NCBI GenBank assembly: GCA_024195585.1
Contig: SWBL01000037.1
Location: forward strand, 62,001-126,000
From: Aureobasidium sp. EXF-3400
Lineage: Eukaryota > Ascomycota > Dothideomycetes > Dothideales > Saccotheciaceae
Direction: 5' to 3'
DNA length: 64,000 nt
The position numbers were made by a program, and so were the translations under genes. Below the pieces are notes generated by a model. It had not been told where the DNA came from and searched no databases. It saw only the letters and a list, made by a program, of their open reading frames with translations. Shown piece after piece: positions 33,089 to 44,572 of this stretch (positions are counted from its first letter, which is position 1; every line of letters begins with the position of its first letter).

Positions 33089-33944
33089 GACGATGGTATC
33101 TGTAGAGAGACGTTATCGTTGAAGATGTGCTCGACCTGTCGACCATCTGTTATTGCTATTAGTGTTGTAGCTCTTACAATTTTCAGTTCTAATTTGTAGA
33201 TATCCTGCATGATATGTTTGCGTGACCGAACAATCGAGGTTGCTTTGTGAGCTGTACGGACGTTGATCGATGGTACAGAAGCTGAGGTCAGAAATAAAGA
33301 TTAGCCGCCCTGCCCTGCGTTTATATGTGCGTAGCCAACGAGAGCTTCGACCCCTCTTTTTTCGTCTTCTTTAGGGCAGGGCCTTGGCATGAACTTGCAT
33401 CCATGTGGATGACGCGCTCACGCGAACCTTGAGTTTCAGGCCAGGCCAAAGAAGACAAGAAGTAGGTGACATGCTGCACAATAGCTAGTGGTCGATAGGA
33501 CCTGCTTGCTAGCGACTCGTGCTTATAAATGCATTGTACGAATTGAGACAGACGGAAGGAGCGACTTCCGAAAATTGGATGGTCTTACGTGTGTTAAGTC
33601 CGGCGTCACTTTGAGTTTTGGCCGTTGATTCTAGACTTCAATCGCGGACCCGACGCGTGGGATTCCTCGCTTTCCATTCTTGCTGACTCTCGCCTACTGA
33701 CATAGAAAATCATGCGTCAGCGTCTTCTGCAAACTGACGTTCTTCAGAAGGATTGTCCGTGATAACTCTTGCGCCTACAATCCATCTCTCCGGTCGAGCT
33801 CCACCAAATTCCCTGGTTAAATTGATGCGACGCCCGACTCCTGCTGTGGATCGCCCTTCTTCCCGACACTGATGACGAGCAGAGCAACCCAGGGACTCTG
33901 AGCGCCTCACTGAATGTGTTTCCTGGTTCGTGATCCAGTAGACC
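33089..33944. other. intergenic upstream of Zn2Cys6 factor
   Basis: 0.86 kb between two plus-strand genes; presumably the transcription-factor promoter. No repeat or RNA gene seen. Confidence 0.4.
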
Positions 33945-36532
33945 ATGAGTCGCAATATCCTACCAGCATGCGCCGCTACAGATCATGCCAAGCTCGACTC
34001 TCCAGCCGCACCTTCTCCAACTGCAGCTAGGTGGCACCCTGCCAAGATAAGAAAACTTGCTGGTTCGGCGTGTGAATATTGTAGGAAGCGAAGACGAAAA
34101 GTAAGCACATCGTCTGAGTGTAAGTTTCTGTAGACTAACGTGATCCGTCAACAGTGTAATGGAGAACAACCATGTCCACTGTGCGTGGACAACGATCAGG
34201 AGTGCATTTACGATATCACGAAAACAGAAACTTCAGGCCAAGTTGTCAAAAGGAAGCATGCTCAGATGCAACAAGAACACGACGAACTAAAGTCTCTTTT
34301 CGACATCCTTGCGACAGCCAACACGCATAAAAGTCTTGAGATTCACAGTCGGATTAGAGCTGGGCAGTCTCCGCAGTTCATTCTCCAACAATTGCAGCAT
34401 GGAGACATTCTTGCCCAAAATAGAATCAACTCAGAAAGGCATGTACGGCATGTGCTACTTAGCAGTCTCATGCAAGCAAATGCCTCATTCGAAGAGATGG
34501 TCGATTTTGTTGGATTGACCGTCGCGAAACAACCCGGTACACAAATCCCTACCACAACGCTTCTGCGGCAACTCAGAGGAAAGCAGACAGACATAAAAGG
34601 ATTTCGTAACCTCCTTGGATACCCACAGTCTTCGCCTCCGCAGCGTCGGATAGCCATATCTGACCTCCTAAGTGATGAAGAAAGACCACCACTCCTGACT
34701 GAGAAGTCCAGCCCGTCTGAGGATGAGCAAGACAACAACAAAAAACATCTGGAGCCGCCTATCAAGGTGCCCGCAAAGCCTTGGACTGCGCTGACGGAGG
34801 ATGATGACCTGGTGTCTCACCTGATATCCTTGTGGCTCCAGAATAACAATCCGTTCTTTCGGGTCGTGGAAGAGGATCTGTTTGTTAAAGCTATGCAATC
34901 TGGAGATCTGAGCTCGGAATATTGCTCACCTTTTCTCGTCAACAGTATCCTGGCCCTCGCTTGTGTATGTTTGGTGTTGGCTATCTCACCTGCCGAGACT
35001 GACGATTGTATAGCTCTGGTCGGAACATGAAGGTGCCTTTCTCCAGCCTGATGACTACATAACGCGAGGACAACATTTCCACGATGAAGCATTTCGGCTC
35101 TGGCAACTCGAGGAGGGAAGAGCGTCTCTCACGAATCTCCAAGCACTCGCTGTCTTATATCCCGGGCAAGTAACTACATTTAGCTCGGAAGCTCAACATC
35201 ACTAACGCGATTGCAGCTGTATACTAAGAGGCAAGGACAAATTAGGTGTGAGCACGTGTGCTTTATTGACACAATTGGGTCGAAATGTGCCAGACACGCT
35301 CCAGCCTTCGACGCTATTCTCATATACACCTGACGAACTCAAAGCCTATCAAAGGGCTAGAAAAACGGTAGCCTGGGCTGCCTTTGCATGTGATGTGTAA
35401 GATTGGAATCCTCTTGATGTCATATTTGCTTACCGTTGCTTTGCTAACCACCTGCATCTAGGGCAACTGCCAACACAATCTTACAACCAGCTTGGCATAC
35501 GACCTGCAAAGAAGATCTGCCGACTCACGAAGAACTCGCGCTTGCAAAATCATCAAAAACGTGGACGGGTTACCCTTACCATGACAAGAATGACTATCTC
35601 GACAAGGACGCTTTATATATTGCTCATTGCCGACTAATCCAGCTGACATGGAAAGCACAACGCATCTTGTATGCTTCAGATCGCGGCGATCCGCAGTTTT
35701 TTGGTCACGTCGAGGCATTGACCGAAGAAATGAACCACTGGAAGGATTCTTTGCCAGACACTCTGAAGTTTCATGGCAGAATGCCGGCACCAGTGTATGA
35801 TCTCTAGTAAGTCTAGCACGATACTGCTTATTGGAACCTTGACTAACAAGAGCCCGTAGTTCTTGCTATGCAAGTGTAATCATCGCATTATATTCACTCT
35901 TCCAGCCTCTAGGAAACGCTCGACTCGCCCCATCAGAAGAAACTTCACAATCGCGGCCAAAGCAAGGTTTCAGATATCATGCGGATCTGACTCCACCTTG
36001 CGAAACGTCAGAATTCACAGAGGGCAACATTCAATCCCACTTTGCTCGAACAATGAGTTATCGCGCGATTGCTATTGCTCATGAACATGCCGTCAGACTG
36101 GCTAGTTTCCGCCACCATTATGGCCTGAAAATCGCACCGCCTTATTTCGTCCAGGCAAATGGCGTTGTTTGCTTTACCTTGCTCCGCGATCTTGACAATA
36201 CTGCTTCTGCGGCTGCTTTCAAGGAAGCTTTCCGTTGTCTTCTCGGTGCTGGCATGCAGCTGCTTTGGGCTAGAGGTATGGCGAGAATGTTACATCTCAC
36301 TGCCAAAAACATGGGTATACAGTTACCCAGGGCTATAGAAACTATTTTGGAAGCTGTTGCGGATACGGCGTGGACGAAAACTGATACGGAGATGTTGAGT
36401 TCGTGTTGGCCTAATATTGCTATTGCCAAAGATGCGAAAGTTGGCGAGAGTGTTACGATGGAGGATCTGATTAAAAAGTGGGAGAGTCTTGCTGTGGATC
36501 CTGAAGAAGGGGAAGGCAAGAATTCTGGGTAG
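33945..36532 (+). CDS. Fungal Zn(2)-Cys(6) transcription factor
   Basis: Six exons, 33945-34100, 34155-34964, 35014-35165, 35217-35396, 35462-35806 and 35860-36532, total 772 codons with stop (771 aa). The zinc cluster CEYCRKRRRKC...CPLC...C (residues 43 to about 70) is split by intron 1 exactly before its third Cys. A predicted coiled-coil/linker (KRKHAQMQQEHDELKS) and a long middle region follow, with a fungal-specific transcription factor domain across the C-terminal half (LVSHLISLWLQNNNPFF ... LTNLQALAVLYPG ... VAWAAFACDV). Such proteins bind CGG-type DNA sites and regulate metabolism; the target is unknown. The third intron starts with GCAAGT, a GC-AG intron, and only this choice keeps the frame. 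It borders the gene-poor region to the right. Confidence 0.92.
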
Positions 36533-39500
36533 GATGGAGAGAGCAGCCTTTACATACTATAGAATATTGGAAAGGCTATGTTTGTAAAGCCACCGAGGAT
36601 TCATGGCAAAATGCAGTGACGCATTTTTCCTCAAGCAATATATGTATGTAGCTACTTTCTAACGGCATCAATCAGTGTATGAGCATACTTGTCTTCTAAC
36701 GCTGACACCGAGTATCGCAATGGTATTAGGGTCGTTGCAGATTTGTTACAGGATTTGTTGCAGTTTGTTGCAGTATCGGATGATTTTCTTCGATTCTTTT
36801 TCTTTGAGAACCCCTCTGTCAAGACTAACTATTCAATTTTATGCCAACAGCTTTTAAAGGGCCTTTTAAACCGAGATAAGTGCAAGTGGTACTTGTGTTA
36901 CTAAAGTCTCTCCGCCATACTCATCCGTTGCAAAAGGCTGGAGACACTGTTTTCTTTGGTAGGATCTCGGTAGTGTTTATTTCAGACCTCTTTTATACAA
37001 CATCTAGTTAGACATCGTATAAAAAAAAAAGTATTTGGCTAGCTGCAGGTATAGCAATCGAATACTTCATCAACTTTGGATATATAATCTGTCAAGTAAA
37101 GCAGACAAACTTCCAAACTGAACTAGATAGATTATGTCATTGCTCTTGCTCTTTCTTAGGTTCTTTTACATACTAATTAATCAGGAATCGAAGCAACAGA
37201 GAATTGTAAGTCTAACTGCAAGGAAAATATGGAATTCGTGGCATTGACAATCCATTGGTATTGGACAAGCAGAAGGGAGGGGGCCTCCGTACTTTCTTTC
37301 TTGGCCAGGGTCGTTCTGTCGGGAAGAGTCTCAATGCTCCACGTTACTATCAGGTTTCTGTCACGTTGCACACGCGGGCTTCGCTCGGCACGTTGCTAAC
37401 ACGATCTGCGATCTGTGCTTAAGACACGAAGATTAGCCGTGGGCTTTTACAACATCTCCCGAGATTATATAAAGTTCTATATAGATCTTAAAAATGTTTC
37501 CACATTTAGTACCCTCTATCTAGATTTTCCTTAACTTGGGAAAAATATCTACTACCATAAAAGTATTTTTCTCCATACTACAGATATTATATATTTCTAT
37601 TATACCAACCAGATAGTTGAATTTGAAAAAAAGAAAGAAAAAGATTATAAAGAAGAAGGAAAAGAGATAGGGTCAAACAAGTTATATGGTGAAAAATTGT
37701 AGAACAAAGAAGTTGAGAGAACTTTCAACGTACTAAAGCAGTTGTGACAGGGCAGGTGTTGTCCGATGGAGCAGATGTAGTTTCCAGATGTCGCAGATCG
37801 TGGAGTAACGTGACAAGACCATTCCAATGTTTTCCGTCGAGGCTTTGTGCGAAAGTCGTCGAGCAGCCCTTGGAAGCCTGTGATATGTACCGTTTGTGTG
37901 TCTAAATAGTACAGAAGTAGTACTGTGCTGTGATTGTGCCCAAGGCTTGACGAAATCTCACCTTGATACTTGCCCGCGAGTCCAAGATGAATTTAATTGC
38001 AGTTCCGGATTTCAGCCATTGCCAGGAATTCGAAATTTGTTGACTGTTCTCAAGCCTGCCACGCTTTGACGCTCCTAGCATGAGGGATTAGTTTCATTCT
38101 CGTCGACTATCCAGGGACGATGCACCAGATGGATATTCGTCGAGTCTTACATAGTCGAGAAGCTAACCAAAGAAAGCGGCACGGAGATTACAGATGGCAG
38201 CAAGCTTCAGATGCGGCAAAATCCACATCCAACACAATGGCTTGAACACAAGAGGAAGAACTCTGCAGAGGAATCCCGACGAGGGTTCATTCAAAAAGAC
38301 AACGAAAACTTATTTTGAGCTTCTGCAAACCATCTTTCGGGTGTATACGACCAGCTCATCGAAGAAAGGATGTGTATGGCTGACGCCCAATAATCTCGAT
38401 CAAACACGACGGCAGGTGCGCCATGACCTTTGCTCATGCCCTGGACCCACGAAGCCTGAGAAACAGACAGGCAACTTTTGTATCTCGTTCGTATGATGAA
38501 CTCGAGCAGAGTTGGATTGCAGGGGTAAGGGGTCATCAAACGGGAGTGTCGCGTGCGCATTGCAGACTTTGATGCGCGCGAAAACTCGAAGAGGTTCCAG
38601 TCTCGACGTCGTTCAGTTTACTTGCTCGATTTGGTCAACAGAGGCGCAAGACTCTGATCCACTAAAAGAAGATGCGATTGCCGATGCTCACATGTCGGCG
38701 CTACGCCGCTACTGCGCTAAGTTCTGCACAACTTGAGCTTGGAAGCGAATAATAAGAGCATAAGCCAAAGCGATGCAAGGAGTCAAATGAATCCCATTGA
38801 TATCAAGAATCCTGTGGCCAAGGATCAATGGCCATTGGCGAGAGAATCTGGATCCGAGATTGACAATGACACCTATTCCAGTTTATCCCAGCAATGTCAA
38901 TTGGGCTCAGTCTATGTTCATCCTTTGACTGTCCGCCTGTCTCACCATCTTTCTGGCAAGTTCAGCAGTTTGCTCCCTGTCTCTGGTTCCAGATCAGTCG
39001 TCCTCCTAATAGGGCACAAAGCTGTGATCGAATTTGAGAAGGAGAAGTAACAAGCAACAGACCACACTAGCGCAAGCCTTCCCATCTTCTGAGGTACTGC
39101 ATCCCCCAATGCACATATCTCGGTGCAGACTATTTGCTAAGTATCTCTTTGGTCCTTCCAGTGCAGCAATCTGTTTGCCGCTTTGTGCTGCGTACACGCC
39201 ACCAAGAGCAAAATAGCTCACTCGCAAGCGACAAAGAAGCCCGAAGCTTAGTTGCCAAACATCAAGACATCGCATCAACATCCAGACACCACCACTGAAG
39301 TTGATTGGTAGTGTCAAGCTCCATCGCAGCTCCAGTCTTGCTGGTCGTCAACAACCCTCGCTGATCATGAATTCAATCTAGTCTCTCGTCCTCCGCTGCC
39401 CTCAAGCTACTATCATCTCTACACAAACGCATCCGACCACTGCCTCCTTGGAGAGTAGCCTGTTGTCGTAATGCTCCCCTCCGTTCGTAAATGATTGCTA

Positions 39501-40726
39501 CGCAACGGGTCGCCCTTTTGTCCTCCTCCTGAATCCCGTCCTTCTCACGTCACTTTCGTGCACACCACTGGAGAACTACCAAGATACGGATACCGGAAAA
39601 ATTCTACACAAACCAAATCCCCGAGAGACCACGTCTACCCGCTCAATTCGAAATCCTCATGAAACGCATCCAGATCGTTGTAATGCGTCGACCGTCAAGA
39701 AAGAGAACGGGATACAAAAACAACAGGGCCATCAGTAGTCCGGAGACATACTTCGATCGCATACCATACTGCATGCGGACGATCAGACTCAAGGAGCACA
39801 CTGTTTGTCCACCGAGCTCTGCGGCTACAGTCTGGAAGTCACGACATTTCCGTCATCCCTACTTCAAGCTCTTGCGTACTTTGCTCTAGAGCTCCGTACT
39901 GTCATTTTAGTCGGCAAAGCAAAGAGTTGACCTTTTGGACATTCCGGGTGCGCCGGCCGCAGATTGTTTACAAGACCGAGTACCGCTAGTGCGCGGTCGC
40001 GTTTGCAACAAGCAACTGCAAACGACCTCTCTGGAACTGTTGACATCGTCACATCGTTTCCATCATTTCTTGACATACAAACGATCTCGCTTGTTTCCTG
40101 CGGCTTATAATGTTCCAAGAGAATGCGGCAAGCACCTCGACATGGCTGTGGCCGACGAGTTCGCCAGGGCTTGTTGGTAATTTCCTTGGGATAACACAGA
40201 CAAGGAGTGCTCTACCAATCGACATTACGGGTCTTGGTCTCAAAGATCCAGGTCAGCTGGCTGTCTCGTACACATCGTCACCAGTGCTCAAGGTGATGGG
40301 TTCATTTACATCAAGCACAGTTAAATGTCCAAGACACCTGAGTCACCCAAGTTGTTCAAGATGCAGCAGGAAAAGGACCCAAGGGCGCAGGTGGTTCCAA
40401 TTAAGAGATATAGTGATACCGATCCTGGTTGGAATACTGCAAGGCTTTCATCCTTTGTCATTTATGATCTTGTAGACAATCACAGCGACCAGAAGGATAG
40501 TCGCCTCACATTTTTGCAATGTGATACCGCGTTCATGGTGTAAATGTCAATGTATCTATCTGCTTGCATTCCAGCGAATTGCTAATATCACAATGGTTGG
40601 AACATGCAGGCTAGAAGACGTTTACTATTTGTTCAGTTCACAAATATCCTGGTATTCATCAGCCTCCCTAATGAACCATTTGCCAGAATTAAACCATAGT
40701 CTCGTCTTCGAGAGGTCTGAGCAAGA

Positions 40727-40930
40727 GACTGGGGTCACCCTGTTCCAGACAGCATTGATGACGGGTCCGCCTTTCTCCCACTCCGACCAATTAAGGGCAG
40801 AGGAGCGGTATCCTCCAGAACATAGCTTCCCTGCGTGTGTGGCTATCGCCACTGGGATCGGGTATTGGAAAATCAAATCAATCAATCAACATTTCTTCCA
40901 CTCGTCGCTTCGAACGTCATGAACTCGCCT
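40727..40930 (+). repeat. dispersed repeat related to 47005-47090
   Basis: GACTGG-GTCACCCTGTTC, a CAGCAT, TGACG and a following ACTCGTCGCTT-GAAC...ACTCGCC block occur in the same order here and just upstream of the nuclease-like gene at 47086; here an extra 110 nt separates the blocks. They look like copies of one 5' flank. Confidence 0.5.
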
Positions 40931-41530
40931 GCGGCCTTGCCACATTGGGCGGCGTCCCTTCCCTAACAGATGTCGACAAGGCGGTCAAGCGAGTGAGGAA
41001 AGTCCGTGAATTGGGCGAGTCGGAAGTCGCCTGAAATGGCTACATCAATACCACGCTTTTTCTACTTGTCGAGGCCGCTTCAGTTCACCAGGGCCGCACG
41101 ACCAGCACGAACAAGTAACCACCCCTTCCAATCTCTTGAACCTTTCCACTCGAGCTGACGGTCCTCTAGCACAACCGCCCGCATCGGACCCTCAAGCCTG
41201 ATCCCTCGGATGCCAGACAATGTGCAAGTCAGAAGGAAAATGGTGGTGGATTCTGCTCTCGTCTTGGAAGACGGCGATGCACTAAGAGCAGCTCGGTTGC
41301 CCATCAACGCAGACAAATGAGTCTTTTCCTTCAACCATACCCCCCATTCGCCTCTGCTTCGTCGGCCCATCGCCGTCAGTATTGAGACCAAACCCCAAGG
41401 CGAGCACTTTCAAGACGCTCTTGACCAACTCGGTGTTTGGACTTCTGCCCATCTCACCGAACCCTTGACTGCCGCTGGCCGGTCACACCTCCATCCGCCA
41501 ATGTTGCCTTGTTTTGTTTTTATCTTCTAG
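40837..41530 (+). pseudogene. Decayed PD-(D/E)XK nuclease-like gene (PDDEXK_12-type)
   Basis: Two pieces, 40837-41114 and 41170-41530, join in frame across a GTAACC...CTAG intron. The conceptual reading contains RKMVVDSALVLEDG (Asp of the PD motif) and PIAVSIETK (the E-x-K), then ALDQLGVWTSAH, the usual order of fungal PD-(D/E)XK nuclease-like proteins, which are common and functionally obscure. Two in-frame TGA codons interrupt it: 41032-41034, where family members usually have Trp in a SE-x-x-WN motif, and 41318-41320. The N-terminal part cannot be traced to a clean start; 40325-40543 may be an earlier exon. I infer a recently inactivated gene. No restored sequence is given. Confidence 0.65.
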
Positions 41531-43169
41531 AGAATAAGCTTGATTTGGCAATGTTGCAACTCATCGTGGTGTCTATACCACTATTTCGGTACTTTCGCTG
41601 CTGATGGTTAGGGTGGAGACGCAGTAGAGACCCCGGTTTGAAGAGAATATCTGTAGTCCCGCACTGTCACCAAAATAACAGTTATACAACAAGACAATAT
41701 CAGCAGCAACCTCGAAGCAGCAACCTCGAAGCCATACACGCACTACGGACGTAGTTACGAGTCGCCGGACACACGCGATCAACTGAAACAAATTCCACGA
41801 CAAGGATGACCGGGCGAACAGCGACGAATGTTCTATATGGCTAGGATCGACCTATCATACTATCCTCGAAGTTGAGACGCCCGTCGCCTATGCTCGAGAA
41901 TACAGACAAGGAACGTGCAAAACCACGTTCATCGATACTAGATCGCGCTTATGGTTGGAGCATTCACATCTGAGATCTGCCTGTCTGAGGACGTCGCGGC
42001 GATAACGTGGTGTCTGCGCATGGAGGCGGAGTAGTGAGCCAAGCTTGCAGATATGTCCTTGGAAAGTTGATGTCCTTCTCCTAGCGGCACGTCACTTCAA
42101 CTGTATCTGTATTCCATACCAACGGCCTGGACCATCAAGCTCAAATGCCTCAAAACCCTTGTTTTCGAAGAATGCACAGCCAGATGACGGTCTGGATGGT
42201 CTACCCGGACCGAATGACACTTGAGACATGATCGGTTCTGTCAGACGACATATGCTACGACCGACTCGAGGAAACGGCGAGGCGTCTGTGGCTATTGTCA
42301 ACACACTCTGGAACAAACATCACCACATTGCATCGCCAGTTGCTGCGACGATTGCATATGTATGGAAACAGATTGTTTCGTGTTCAGAAGGTTGCAAGTG
42401 AGGATCGGAGGCTTCTAGAAGAGTAGCGAGACAGGCGATTCGAGAGGTTGAGCACACTGCATACAACATCAGGCTTACGCAACTGGTGCAAAATCCACTA
42501 GATCATTGCATTCAAAACTCACCGACTTCATCAAGAGGTCTTGGCCAGGCTTTCGAAGCTGGCAGGGAGACAAGCCTATCTAGAGAACGACAGAGACACC
42601 GCCGTCGGTATGCGGAGATGCGTAAGGGAAATTGTATTCTCCAACGCCCGATTAAATCCCAAGTTCTGAGAAACACATCTGCGAGATGACAGGGCAAATG
42701 ATGGGTGTTGGTTTGCGGGCATTGTATCTTTCTGATACATGTATACGAGGCGGAAGCTGAGAGGCATGTGCTCGGGCCTTGAGTGCTCAAATGCATTTTT
42801 GATGGTGGAGGCATGCTGAGCAATCCAAGACCTCGATTGGATTAACAGATGATAAAGGTATGTTGAAGACGATCTGATTGAGTGATTGATGTTCTATCTC
42901 GATCAGGAAATGGCTTGGCTCGAACGACTGTCGAAGGAGAACGGCTTGTTTCGAACCAATCAGATGTAGTGAAGATGATGATATTGATATAGAACGTCTT
43001 TTGGAAGCTCTCTTCGCGATGTCTAAATAGCATGTTACCTCTGCTCAGAGAGAGCTGCTACTGGTCACTGCATAAGGTTGGAGGACTGCTTCATGTCAGT
43101 CAGCATACTATGGTCTCTTTCGACATACGTGACATGAAATTGAATTCTAGAATGCATTGATCTATTAGG

Positions 43170-43560
43170 AACGACCGCGGACTGGAAGGACCAATCCGCC
43201 ACATTGTTTAGTTCGAACAGGAATCCGTCGCGCAGATCGAAAAAATGGTGGTTTTGCACTTGCTATATCATACATGTGATAGTTCTGTATTGAATACGAT
43301 TTATCATAGCTATATAGGCTGTTTCCAACTTAGTCCTAGTTTTTCAGTACGAGTTGAAAGAAAAAAAAGAAGAAGAAAAGATTGATTTACTGCTGCAAGT
43401 CCACTGAAAGTCGAATGTAAATAGAAATAAAAAAGATCAGTTCATTACGAGTTCCACTGCGAGTCCCACTGCGAGTCGTTTAGCTGAGGTATGTATGGGG
43501 TTGGCGCGAAGTTGCAAAATCTGATGTGGCGGATTGGTCCCTCTGGGCAGCGGTCGGAAC
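43170..43560. mobile_element. possible MITE-like inverted-repeat element
   Basis: A perfect 17-bp inverted repeat (43188-43204 and 43524-43540, GGACCAATCCGCCACAT and complement) extends outward imperfectly for about 18 nt more on both sides (shared CGACCGC). The arms enclose about 320 nt of AT-rich sequence with no coding capacity. No target-site duplication could be fixed by eye. Confidence 0.35.
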
Positions 43561-44572
43561 GGTCTGTGGCTTTCAGGGACTGTCAGCTTGGCGAAAGTGG
43601 GGACGACAAGTCGCTCCACAACGGTGGAGGGAACTACCGCGATCAACCATCCCTACAATATACGTTTAATATATTGAATGGTCAGTACAATAAGAGTCGA
43701 CTGTCAAAGCGAAGAGCCTCGGAGATTAGACATCCAGGCATGTCCCTGTCAACCTTGCACATCGCGCCATCCCGAGAGGCAAATTTGGTGATTGTGGGCA
43801 AACACATCAATCCGCTCGCTAAAGCTTCAGGCACTCACAGAGCTCGTGGCCCAAGCTTGAGCATATCACCAATTCTCAACATCTCAGAACTCAAGCAGGA
43901 TGGTTCGGGGCTTACAGAAATTACCAGGGTCGAGTTTGTGCGTCTGGGCTGTGATGAATCAAGAATAATTGATGCTACACTCCGACGTCGGCCACTTGCT
44001 GTGGTAGGAATGTGCTTGAAGCTTCAGGGCCTGTTCGGTTTGCGGTTTAGTCAAGCTTCGGTCTGGTCAAGCCTGCACAATTTGTGCAAAGGCGGTGGCT
44101 CTTGACCGGAAGGCTCAAGCGGTCAAGCGCACGATCCACCCATAGATGACTCGAGGCGCCAGCGTGACTGGGCCTTTAACTAAACCGCGAACCGAACGAG
44201 GCCTTAGCGAGGAACTGCCTGACTTACTGGTGCCTAGGCCATGGTTAATAAATGGGGACGAGCATCGCGTGGCCAAAGAGAGGACCATGCCGTACCACCT
44301 GCGATCTATTATACGAACTGATCTGCAACTAGCAGTCCTCGACCATTCAGCATTTGTGCAATTCAGAGACATTCATATCAAGCCTGAGCCGTGAAAGGGG
44401 AAGCTTGAGTAAGTATAAGGAGCGTCTTCCTGCAAGTCTACAATGTCTTCCTCAAGCGGGCCTACAGATAGCCTGTGTTCAGTCGTTCATCGCAGCTCCT
44501 AGTAAGCGGTTCTTCACGCTCTTCTCTCCTCGCTTGAATGCTTATCTATCGGACCAGCATTATCTTGTTACA

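Larger units (their letters stand above)
36533..44572. other. 8-kb gene-poor accessory region
   Basis: No intact gene recognised. The part 36980-37720 is clearly AT-rich with poly-A, AG and TA runs. Short protein-like pieces appear in changing frames (for example around 38400-38550, 39850-40090 and 42530-42660), suggesting decayed genes. It holds the nuclease-like relic at 40.8-41.5 kb and a possible inverted-repeat element near 43.2-43.6 kb. The contrast with the dense core to the left suggests a repeat-derived or RIP-affected island, but I could not compute base composition. Confidence 0.55.

Noticed and set aside
42530..42660. Protein-like fragment (LSKLAGRQAYLEND ... FSNARLNPKF)
   Set aside because: Too short and isolated to name a gene; stops follow immediately. 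Kept only as a hint of decay in the island.
43491..44105. 204-codon plus-strand frame
   Set aside because: Overlaps the inverted-repeat element and lacks protein-like pattern; probably chance.
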